From: Escallonia rubra
Lineage: Eukaryota > Streptophyta > Magnoliopsida > Escalloniales > Escalloniaceae
DNA: 64,000 bases
Reading direction: 5' to 3'
Assembly (NCBI GenBank): GCA_033065855.1
Contig: JAVXUO010000417.1
Span: 168,709-232,708 of the forward strand
Positions 43,007-53,429 of this stretch are shown in pieces. Positions within the stretch are counted from its first letter, which is position 1. Each line of letters starts with the position of its first letter. The translations under genes and the position numbers were made by a program. The notes under the pieces are model-generated. The model ran no database searches. It was not told the DNA's origin and was given only the letters and a program-made list of their open reading frames with translations.

Positions 43007-43709
43007 TGACAAATGGTGGCCCTTGATGGCACAAGAAAACCGTGTGTGGTACTTGTCTTGCCACTTACAAGATGAGCCTGCCGACAATTCTCAACAATTT
43101 ATAGGCAACGGTGCATCAACATTGCAAATCAACAGTGTATAAAAAGTAATTTTCAACGCAATGGCAAAACGGTTCAATAAATTCTCATTACTTTGAAAGT
43201 ACCATTACAAATTACAAAGAGCCTTTAGTTGCATCCATGATTTGCAATATAGCTAGACAAACAAAACTAGGGACTCTCGGGTATAGGCATCTTGCGCAAG
43301 GCTACAGGACTCCCATGTAGTACAATTAGGAGAAAGATGCAAAGTGACAGTAATAGACGTTCCCATGTGTGAGGGGTCAAAGTGCCCTTTCTCTAAAAAA
43401 TACAACTCGAAATGACTTGAGTTTTACGTGGAAAGTTAAATATGTACAAAGATGATCTCCACCAAAAATGAGAAAAATGCACGTCTGGATCTCAAATCTT
43501 CACATTTGGCATATGGCGTGCACGAGCACTATAGTTGAACACGCGAGCATTGTGCTTGAAGGGCATAGAGGCACTGGCTAAGCGAGCGTGCGAGGGCTAG
43601 TTTGGGTGGGTACAGGGGAGCTGTGCACAAAAGGGCTCGCAGGCACTGTGCTAGGCGGACGCAGGGCGCTGTGCTTGTCATAGCTAGTGCCAAGAGGGAC
43701 CCTGTGACA
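43007..43709 (-). repeat. Chromovirus 3' LTR
   Basis: About 703 bp. On the minus strand it starts TGTCACAGGG just after a purine tract (GTAGAGGAGAA) and ends TTTGTCA. Confidence 0.85.
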
Positions 43710-46700
43710 TTCTCCTCTACTAGAGTTTTTGAAGCCCTCATCAACCTCTTCATTTGGTAGGCTTCAATTTGTGCATTGTAGGTTTATAAATCTCCTGCTC
43801 TTTCCCATGTGTTCTCTTCTTCTGTATAACCCTACCACTTGACAAGGTACTCTTGATGACGCTTGTGGGATGATGTAATCACTTTATCATCTAGTTGGAT
43901 TCGACAACTAATTTTCTTTTTTCTTTTGATTTGAGTCATAGTCCCTTGACTTGACCCCTCGAAAGGTCTATTTTGTCTTCATATAATGGCTTTAACATGC
44001 TGACGTGAAAGACGGGATGGAACTGGCGGCTCTGCCAATGTGGTGGGTTGACTTTGTAAGACATCATGCCAATCTTCTTTAAAATTATCAAGGGTCTTTC
44101 ATATTTGTGCAGAAGGCAAGAATCTCTTCCACTCAGGAACTTGCAGTCTTGTGTTAATAGCTCAACCATGACTCCCACGTTGAACTCCTGAGATCTTCTA
44201 TTCTTGTCAGCGTGTTTCTTCATTCTTCTCACTGCATTCTCAAGGTAAGGATGAGCTAGATCTATATTCTGTCTCCATTATTCACTGAAGCTTATGGCTA
44301 TTGGAGACTTTCCTCTGTTAGGGACATTTACCACTCCGGCGTGGCAATGGCTGCTATCCATTTGCAATCTTAAAAGCACTCTTCCCTATGGAGGAGCTTT
44401 GCGTGAATTGAAGCATAGTTGGGCAACATCTAGAAGCTATACCCAATTTTTCTGTGTGCAAAGACAAAATGGCGGAGGTACTCTTCTAACATGCAATTGA
44501 AAGGCTATTTCTGCCATCTAATTTTGGATGATAGCTCGAACTCATGGAAAGTCGGGATCTAAATAACTTGAAAATTTATGTCTAAGAGTTCCCAGTGAAG
44601 CGGGAGTCCCGATCACTAATAGTGTCTTGCAGCATACCCCAGTACTTCACCACTACTTGAAAAATAGTTTCACTGTATCTTTAGTGGAGTAGTACTTTGG
44701 CGCGGCAATAAAACTTGCCTACTTACTAAATCGGTCAATGACAAGGAGAATTATGCCTAAGACTTTAACCTTGGGTAGACCAGTGATAAAGTCCAATGCA
44801 CACTCTCCCACGGTCTTTTAGGAATTGACAACAGTTTTAGCAACCCTATTTTCTTCCTACATTCAACCTTGCCCTGCTGATGTCTTTTCATATTCTTGTA
44901 CGTCATCCCCTATTTGGGGCCAGCAATAACCTTGTTGAAGAAGAGCTAGCATCCTCTCCCTTCCGACATGGCCTGCCTAAAGGGTATCATAACATTCCCG
45001 AATCAACATTCGTCTTAAATCATCAACTCTAGGGACATATACACGACCTCCCTTGGTCAACTAGTAAGCCATCTTCTTGCCAAAATTGTCGAGTTTTGTC
45101 ACTCTTGATAAGTTTCAGTAGTTGTTGAGCTACAGGGTCCTTGGTGAGGGCTTTCTGATCTTCTCTCCAATGTTGATGAAAATTCAACTGTCAGCCCTAA
45201 CAATGGCATTCGTCGCCATCAAAGGCAACTGATTGAGTTCAGCCCTCCTGCTGAGGACATTTTTGACATTATCAATTGAGCTCGCCCTCTACTCGAGCAT
45301 AAAGTTAAACTCGGCTAAAGTTCTTGTCATTTGGCCTGTTTAGAGGTGAGCTTGGATTGGCTTAAGAAGTGGCACCGCTGTGTTATATGTCATCAGTACA
45401 AAACCAGAGCCAAGTAGGTAGTGCCTCTAAACTCTATGGTAATGGACTACCGCAAACAACTCTTTGTCATGGTTGCTATAGCAATGTTCTGCATCAATGA
45501 GCTTCCGACTCTCTTATGCAACAGGGTGACATTCTTGAATGAAAACTCTCTTACTGCAATGTCGAAAGCATTTGTATGAACTTCGAAAGACATGGGCACA
45601 TCCGAGAGTGAGAGTACTGGATCTTCTGACATTACTAGCAGCTTTATAGTAGTGATGGTCAAGTGACATTCCTTGGACCATTCCCAAACTTTTCTCTTCT
45701 TTAGTAGCTCGGTTAAGGGATGGGTCATCTGTGAATAATCTCATATGAACTTCCTGTAATAGTTGGTCAAACCAATAAAGAATCTGAGTTCTCAAACATT
45801 AGTTGGCGGCTGCCACTTTCGTCTCACTTGAACTTTGTCTGAGTCCATCCTTATCTAACAAATTTTATCACATGCCCCAAGAATTTAACTATGGTATGTG
45901 CAAAAGAACATTTTGACAGTTTCACATATAACTCGCGCTACCTCAATCAGGCTAGTAACTTCCTCAAAGTGTTCCAGATGATCCTCCATGTTGGAACTGT
46001 AGATCACAATATCATCGAGATACACCACTAAAAAATCATCACTGTAGTCTCACAAAACTTGATTCATCAAAGTGCAAAGTATGGCGGGGGGTTGGTCAAA
46101 CTGAAGAACATGACCAGGAACTCATACACACCATATCTGGTGACATAAATCATCTTTGCCTCATTACCTTCGGCGATCAGAACCTGCCAGTATCCAGACT
46201 TCGGGTTCAACATGTTAAATACCCTTGCCTGACTGAGCTGATCAAAGCAATCGGCGACTAGAGGGGTATGGTCCTTGCTTCTAATGGTCACCTTGTTCAA
46301 ATCTCTATAGTCCATGCACATTCGTAAAAAACCCTCTTGTTTCTTCTTAAAGAGAATGGGTGCACCGTAGGGCGACTTAGCGGGGTTGTTCAAACTCATA
46401 TCTAACAACTCTGTCAGTTATTTTATAAGTTCTACAAGTTCTGGTTGTAACATCCGGTAGAGAGCTCTGATAGACGACTTCGTGGCCAGTACTAGCTCGA
46501 TCTCATGGTCAATTACCTTTCTAGGTGACAATTTCTTTTGCAACTCATCAAGCATCACGTACTCGAAGTCGTTTAGTATCACTTTAACTTCTTCCAATAA
46601 CGGTTTTGACAGTTCTTCAATATCTTCCCACCGTAACATGGCAAGGTAGGTTGTCTCGGCTCGTTTCAATCCTTTCTTCAATTGGAGGGCTGAGATAAAA

Positions 46701-48392
46701 TGCTCTTCAGCCCTAGGAGATATGGTTGGGTGACACATGGTTGTTCCCAAGTATGGCTAGAGAGTTGGTGCAAGGCATCACCGTGGTCTTCGATAGTGCA
46801 AGAACTTTTAACCAAATGATCAGCTTAAAGTCGTCTATGGTGAAAAGTTGGTCTTTCCTTCACAGGGGCCAACCTTTATTATATTGACCTAACTATCCCA
46901 GCTACCGGATGGGCAGTAGAGTTGATAGTTTTTACCCATCTATAAGATTTTTCCAAAGTCAGACCCAGTATTTCCATTTGTGTGCTAGAAATGTAGTTAT
47001 GTGTAGCTCCGTATCTACCATGGCCCTAATGGCTTCCTGTTAACCTTGACGTCCATGTACATAAGGCTTTTCCCTGGTACGTCACTCTTTTTTTTGGTGG
47101 CATGCCCTTTTTCTCTTCTACAATTAAGCCATTTTCGGGGTTCCCAGCCTAGAATTTCCATGGCATTACACCAATGAGGAAAGGCCTCAAAGGCATATTC
47201 CTCTTCATAGTCTTGCTTGTCTGGCTGGTCATCGGATGGGTGGCTGCCTTGACAGAACAACCAGAATGTTCTCCTTGTTGCAGATGCCCCATGTTATCAA
47301 ACAAGGCATTCATTATTTGCCTCGACAGACAGTTTACAATCACATGCGGCCCTTAGCACAAGAAGCAAGACTTGAAGGGAGACTTCTTTACTTCTCGCCT
47401 AGTGCTGGCATCAAACTTAGCTTTAAACCCTGCCCCACTCTTTTATTGGGTGGAAAGTTTTGAAGCCTAACTACTATTACTCCAATTTTGGTTTGGTACT
47501 TGACCCCCTGGCTTCTTGCCACCAGTGCTCTTGTTGGGTTCCCTCTCTGAGTGGGTCTCTATGGCTCAGAGTTGTAATCTCAAAGGCTTTCGGTAGCAAT
47601 GATGGCTTCATAAGGTTGTTCACCAGACATCTATCGAGCTCTGTACGAGCCCATGGTTTCAATCCTTCCATAAAGAAGAAGAGTCTCTCAACTGCAGACA
47701 TGTCGCTGATGTCCAACATCAAGGTTGAAAATGCCTGGCAATACTCCCTGATAGACCCAGTGTGCCCGCACTCTAAAAGTGCTTTCCTTGTGTTGAATGT
47801 GGTGTTCTCCGGGAAGAATTGACTCTTCAACTCTTATTTGAGTGCCTCCCTCGTATCTATAACGTAGGTCCCCTCTTGGATCTCTGCGTACTTCTTCTGC
47901 CACTATAGCTTGGCATCTTTAACCAAGTACATCATGGCCATTGAGACCTTTATCTCTTCTCAGTCCACCCTGATGACTCAAAAATATTGTTCGACATCGA
48001 AAAAAGGAAATTTTCCAATTCCTTGGCGTCACGGGCATTCTCGTAGGTCGTAGGCTCTCGCAATCGGGGCCACGATGCATGCTCATGCCCCCTGCGAGTG
48101 AGTTCATGACCGCCTGATAAGAAGCTCCACTCGATAGTCGATCCTAAAGCTCTTGAAACTTGAACTCCCAGTCCAGAACATTGGCATTCTGTGTAGTCTC
48201 GATTTTTTCCAAATCTTCCTCCAGCGCACCAAGGTAAAGGAAAAACTGATGAAGGATGCCAGGACCATGATAATCGCTCTGGAACATATCCACCATCTAT
48301 GCTTCCAATGTTATCAATTCTTTCTTTTGCGTTGGCCATAGTTTTCCAACAAACAAACCAAAAATTTGGACAACCACGACTCTGATACCACC

Positions 48393-49111
48393 TGACACAC
48401 GGTGGCCTTTGATGGCGCAAGGAAACCGTTTGTGGCACTCGTCTTGCCACTTATAGGAAGAGTCCATCGGCAATCTCAACAATTTATAGGCAATAGTGCA
48501 TCGTCACGGAAAATCAACAGTGCATAAAGAGTAAATTTCAACACAAGGGCAAAATGGTCCAATATATTCTCATTACTTCATCAGAACCATTACAACTTAC
48601 CAAGAGCTTTGTTGGACTCTCAGATATGGGCGTCTAGGACAAAACTACATGACCCCATATAGCAGCATTAGGAAAAAAATCCAAAATGGCAGTAGCTGAC
48701 GTTCCTATGTGCCAGAGGTCATTATGCCCCTTTTATAAGAAATATAAGTCGAAATAAATTGAAATTTCACATGAAAACTAAAAAATGTAGAACGATGATC
48801 TCCACCAAAAAAGCACGCACGTCTACATATTCAAATCTTCAAAATTGGCATACGGGATGTACGGGCATTGTAGTCGAGCACAAGGGCGCTATGTTTGAAG
48901 GGTGTAGAGGCGCTGGGGTAAGCGAGCATGCGAGTGCTGTGTTGAGAGGGCACATGGGCACTGGGCCCTATGGCGCTTTGCTGGACGAACATGTAGGTGC
49001 TGTGCTGGAAGGGCACAAGGGCGTTATGGTGGAAACACATGCGAGCGCTGTTCTAGGCTACGCGAGGGCACTGTGCTTGTCATGGATGGTGCCAAGAAGT
49101 AGCCCTTAACA
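48393..49111 (-). repeat. Chromovirus 5' LTR
   Basis: About 719 bp. On the minus strand it starts TGTTAAGGGC and ends GTGTGTCA. A primer-binding site, TGGTATCAGAGTCG (initiator-Met type), follows two bases later. It contains degenerate repeats of about 30 bp (GGGCAC...GCGCTGTGCTGG words) between about 48870 and 49080. Confidence 0.87.
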
Positions 49112-49330
49112 AGGTTCCACTCATTATCCACTAATGAACATAGACATCTTGCATAATGGTGACGTACAAAGGGGTATCATACTGAATTGCAAACATTAGG
49201 TGATCTAAACTGTAGTGAGTTCAAAAGAATAAAAGAACTGCTAATAGAGAAAAACAAACATGGAAACTGAGAACTGAGGGCCAAGCCCCAAATGTTGATC
49301 ATGATCAGAGCATCATAATCCTGGGGCTTG
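49112..49330. other. Unassigned spacer
   Basis: 219 bp between the chromovirus LTR and recognisable LINE sequence. It may be more of the LINE or older flank; nothing is recognised. Confidence 0.4.
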
Positions 49331-50511
49331 AGCTTCTACTTTGGTGTTAGGATGAGCTTCCATCCATCATTCATTTTGTAGAGCTCTATCCAATTTGCAC
49401 ATGATGATATCATCTTCTCTATTGTTACACCAGGTGTAAAATAATCCCTTTGTAGGTAGGTCTTCAAGGTGTGTATCGAATATACATCTATTAAACTCCT
49501 CAATGGCTCTCCTATTAAGACCAATGCCACCATATTTTTCATTTTCAGATCTTACCACATTAAAGTCACCAGTCATTAGCTAAGGATTTGGTCCAATGGT
49601 GGTAGCATCCTATGATAGTTGTTTCCATATGGATCCTTTTTTCTCCTTTATTACTGGCATATACAAAGGTAATATAAAAGGATAGCCTAGAGTTTTGGAT
49701 ATTCACATTCCTAGTGATATGCTGACTGGATTTATACAGCAAATTTGTATATTATTTCCATTCCATCCCAACCATACTTGTGGACACTCCTTTATGATTG
49801 ACATTATATTCAAAATGCCAGTCCTTATTCCATTTTCATTTGTTGTAATCTTTTGAATATTTTCTTCCCTTAATATTGTTTCTAATAATCCCATCAGATT
49901 CACCTTGTTGTTATTCAATAATTTCTTGACATCTCTTTGTTTCAAAGAGTCTTTAAATCATTTGATGTTCCAACTAGCAATTGTGGTCATGTCTTTATTG
50001 TTCCCTTTCCCTTGCTTCCACTGATCTTTATCAACTAAGTTCTGGGAGGATTGTATAACTTTTGTCTAGAACTTCTTACTCCTTGTGGCATGACATAAGT
50101 GACAGTATTCTCCATACAGTCATTATTAGCTAACACAGAGAAGCTATTTCCAATAGCAAGTATAGCAGGGCTTGGCTCTAAGCATGATCTTAGGCCAGTA
50201 GTACTATTAAATTTTGCCATAGCATTGTCACTCTCCACATTTATATTTAATTTAACCTTTTGCCTCCATATTTGCTGAGGCTGTCCCTTTTTGTAGCATC
50301 TGGCTACCTGATGCACATAAATTTGACAGTGTGTGCATTTTACTGGTAGCCATTCATATTCGAACTTTTGTTAAACTATCAGAGGGGAACAACATCAAAC
50401 AAATTATGTATTACATTAATCTCAACCCATACCTTAGCATTGCCCAACCTTTCTTTCATAGTAGTCATCTGATCGATGAATAAAGGTTTCTAAACTGCAC
50501 TTGTTATACTA
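49331..50511 (-). mobile_element. LINE (L1-type) fragment: end of ORF1 and endonuclease
   Basis: Minus strand. From 50505 down comes the end of a DUF4283-like ORF1 region (K-V-W-V-E-I-N-V-I-H-N-L-F-D), then a zinc-knuckle-like stretch (V-K-C-T-H-C-Q-I-Y-V-H-Q-V-A-R-C near 50340-50290) and a Lys/Asn-rich linker. The AP-type endonuclease begins near 49945 and contains T-G-D-F-N-V-V-R and, later, D-L-P-T-K-G-L-F-Y-T-W-x-N-N with K-L-D-R. Frames shift between these parts. There is no reverse transcriptase, so both the 5' end and most of ORF2 are missing. The right edge coincides with the proposed start of the gypsy LTR at 50512, suggesting insertion into the LINE. Confidence 0.85.
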
Positions 50512-50659
50512 GTGTTCCCAACCCACTCTGGTCGTACCCAAGGGCCCACCAGGGGTCCCGTTTCACGCAAGCACGTTGACGGATGCAACCGTCATTTTTT
50601 CAACACATCGAATAGGTTAGCGCGCGCACGCTCAAGTCACGTACATTTTTTGCTCCCCG

Positions 50660-51365
50660 CGCCTTGGGCGCGACTTAGACATTTTATTTCGGTTGACGTC
50701 ACTGATGGTAGCACGATCGTCACACCGAGACCACCCGAGCACATTTTCACCAAAAATGTCGACCGACGGTGCAACCAGAGCAACGGGGTCAAGGGGCAAA
50801 GGCCTCCCCCAAGGCCATGGGGTCGGCCTCGGCCTCCCATGGGGGGTTGGCCTGGGCCTTCTCCACCCCCCCGGTTCTTCACTTTTCGTGCAAAGACATT
50901 TTCGCACTTTTTTCACTTCGTACGTTTTGTATGTGACTCTGGCACCTTGTTCATCATGTGGGTACGATTCTTGGCAGCATGCTCGTCGCAACGCAACTTC
51001 CGGATTCGCCATTGCTCATCAAAACACCTACCTACGGCGCGCCTGAAATTCGCCAAAAGGGTAAGTGGCCTTGGGCTCCAAAAATGGGAGTTGGCCATTT
51101 GGCCTTGGCCAGCCCCAGGGGGTCGGCCTCGGCCTCTAGGAAGGGTTGGCCTCAGCCATGTTCCCCCGGTGGTTCACCCCTTTCGTGCATACCCCTTTTC
51201 GCACTTTTTTTTGCTTCATACACTTCGTATGTAACCTTGGCACCTTATTCGTCACATGGGTACGATTCACGTCGACACGATCATCGTAACGCAACTTCCG
51301 GATTAACCATTACTCATCATAACACCTACCGTCGGCACACCCAAAGTTCACTAAAAAGGGTAGTG
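50660..51365 (+). repeat. LTR tandem repeat, 298-bp unit, about two copies
   Basis: GGTACGATTC at 50961 and again at 51259 marks a 298-bp period. The flanking words TTCGCACTTTTTT, CTTGGCACCTT and CGCAACTTCCGGATT recur in step. Units carry GGCC-rich stretches (GGCCTTGGCC, GGTCGGCCTCGGCCTC). Confidence 0.85.
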
Positions 51366-51779
51366 GCCTTGGCCTCCCTTCATGGGAGTTGGCCATTGGC
51401 CTTGGCCACCCCCTAGGGTTGGCCTCAGCCTCCCCAGGGGTGGTGGCCTTGGCCATCCCCCAATGTTTGGCCTATGGCCTCCCCCCCCCCCGCGCGAGCA
51501 CTTATTTTCTCGAGCCTTTACACCTTCGCGATGTTTACTGACGTTCATACATCAACCTCGCGACGTCCTTCGTACATCAACCTCAGGACATCCGTCGCCC
51601 GCGACCACGCACCGCTCCTGCGATGCCCGTCGCCCAAAGTCACGCGCTACCACCAAATGACCCGTCGTCGACGACCGCATACCATAACTCCCAACTTTGT
51701 CATTACTACATGTTGCACTCATTATTTTGTTATAACAAGCACACTCAACTCATGCCCCATCTCCAGGACACTCGACGTG

Positions 51780-52140
51780 CACCGTCTACGCGATGTTCGT
51801 TGCCGCGCCTGTGCGCCATTCTCATCATACGTGCCCCAGGCACCAAGTAGTACTTCGCGACGTTCGTCACCGCGCTCGTGCGCCATTCTCATCATACGTG
51901 CCCCCGACACCAAGTATTGCGCCGCGACGTTCGTCGCCGCGACACTTTCATAACATGTGCCCCTGGCATCAAGTATTGTCTCTATGACGTTCATCGCCGC
52001 ACCCATGCGCCACTTCCATGACATGTGCCCACGGCACCAGGTATTGTCTCCGCGACGTTCGTCGCCGTGCCCGTGCGCTACATTCATAACATGTTCCCCG
52101 GCACCAGGTATTGTCTCGTGTTGTAGGCACCGCGCCCATG
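51780..52140 (+). repeat. LTR tandem repeat, about 66-bp unit, five to six copies
   Basis: The word GCGACGTTCGTCGCCG recurs near 51790, 51860, 51927, 51987 and 52055, each followed by GTGCGCCATTCTCATCATA-like and GTGCCCC(A/G)GGCACCA-like stretches. Confidence 0.88.
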
Positions 52141-52167
52141 CGCCACAATCATGTTACATGCTTCCGG

Positions 52168-52625
52168 GATGGGTTCATAACGTTAAAGCCATCGCCGTCT
52201 CAATCACGGAGGGCTCCGGCCTTCGCACCGGGATGGGCTCACAACCTTAAAGCCATCTCCGTCTTAATCACGGGGGGCTCTGGCCCTCGCAGCGGGATGG
52301 ACTCACAACCTTATAGTCATCGCCACCACGAGATGGGCTCACAACCTTAAAGCCATCGCCGTCACAATTACGGGGGGGGGGGGGGGGCTGCGGCCCTCAC
52401 AACGGGATGGACTCATAACCTTATAGTCATCGCCACCATGGGATGGGTTCACAACCTTAAAGCCATCGCTGACACAATCACTGGGGGCTCCGACACGAGG
52501 ACCCCTCGCAGCGGGATGGATTCACAACCTTATAGTCATCGCCGCCATGGGATGAGCTCACAACCTTAAAGCCATTGCCGTCACAATCACGGGGGGCTCT
52601 GGCACGAGGACCCCTCGCAGCGGAC
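52168..52625 (+). repeat. LTR tandem repeat with GGGATGG(G/A)(T/C)TCACAACC core
   Basis: About eight copies of GGGATGGGCTCACAACCTTA-like cores, alternating with AAAGCCATCGCCGTC and TAGTCATCGCCACCA stretches. Some larger units also include CGAGGACCCCTCGCAGC. A run of 16 G is at about 52371-52386. Confidence 0.88.
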
Positions 52626-53410
52626 TCTGAGCATTGAGCTGCGAGCATGTCCACTCATGTTACCGTTGATTGTCGACAGCACCAGGACAATGACCCACGG
52701 GTCACTTCGGGATGGGAGCAAGTCCTTGGAAGGCATCGCGCCTAGTCTGCCTGGCAGTTGGCTATATGGGCGACCCTCACCACTGTCAGGTTATCTATGC
52801 ATCTCTTGACGTATCTTGTGGGATTCAGTAAGGGCTTGGACCGGTGACTGGAGCAACGAGCTTACTCTAATCATGCTACCGCAGTGTGGTCAGTCTTCTC
52901 AGACAGGTAGAGCCACGCTGTGTGGGTCAGGCAACGCTAATTTGGGAACCGGGCAGTCCAACAGAGAATCGGTATTTTAGGACGCCCTGGTGATGTGTCA
53001 CTCCCAGGGGACGACATCTGGCACTTTATGACATAAGCACACTGTTTCCTATAAATAGTGCACTTTATGACTCAAAAGAGGACTTTTGGCTCATTCTTAC
53101 AAAATCATTTTCACTCTAGAATTTGGGAGCTCTTGGATTCTAGAGAGAGAAACACAAATCGGACATAACTTTGGACCGTAACATTGAACCTCGACTCGAA
53201 CCTTTGACTTGGACTGTCAACTGCCGGCCCTGTTCGTCTCAGCCTCGTCTCCGCAGCACTGCCACTCCTCACGGCCTGTCTAAGAAGCCTTGCTCTCAGC
53301 CTTTATTCAGCCCTCACTGTCTCTCACTTCACATTCTTAGAAGCTGACTCGGACTGCAGCCTTTGTGGCACCTCTACGTAGGTACGAACCCACTTTCCTT
53401 GGCATCATTT

Positions 53411-53427
53411 TGGCGACTCCGCTGGGG
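53411..53427 (+). other. Primer-binding site, tRNA-Arg type
   Basis: TGGCGACTCCGCTGGGG directly follows the LTR. It is complementary to the 3' end of plant tRNA-Arg(ACG) (CCCCAGCGGAGTCGCCA), the primer known for Tat/Ogre-type elements. Confidence 0.88.
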
Positions 53428-53429
53428 AG

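Larger units (their letters stand above)
43007..49111 (-). mobile_element. Ty3/gypsy chromovirus, old and heavily broken
   Basis: Two diverged LTRs (43007-43709 and 48393-49111) bound a minus-strand internal region. In order: gag (about 48.45-47.5 kb), a zinc-finger/protease region (about 47.4-46.8 kb), reverse transcriptase (about 46.6-46.0 kb, with SPYGAPILF and M-C-M-D-Y-R-D-L-N-K-V), RNase H (about 45.8-45.4 kb), integrase (about 45.2-43.9 kb, ending F-H-P-V-F-H-V-S-M-L-K), and a chromodomain remnant (about 43.88-43.77 kb, with a Y-L-V-K-W pattern). The chromodomain places it among chromoviruses, possibly Galadriel-like. The LTRs are only about 80% identical over a sampled 190 bp, so it is old, on the order of ten million years. 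It has many breaks. No target duplication was found. Confidence 0.92.
50512..53407 (+). repeat. 5' LTR of the right-hand Tat-type element
   Basis: The right edge is set by the primer-binding site. The left edge is inferred from TGTTCCCAACCC at the point where LINE homology stops. About 2.9 kb is long but within the range of Tat/Ogre LTRs. It contains three tandem-repeat blocks and a TATA box (CCTATAAATAG, near 53049) about 360 bp before its end. It is GC-rich at the left. ORFs predicted across it are repeat artefacts. Confidence 0.68.

Noticed and set aside
50512-51953. Several ORFs of 100-240 codons in GC-rich DNA
   Set aside because: They follow tandem repeats in overlapping frames, have low-complexity Pro/Arg/Gly-rich products and lie within the proposed LTR.
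52168-52625. GGGATGG-core repeats as a minisatellite of a host locus
   Set aside because: They lie between the proposed LTR start and the primer-binding site of a gypsy element and are best read as LTR repeats.
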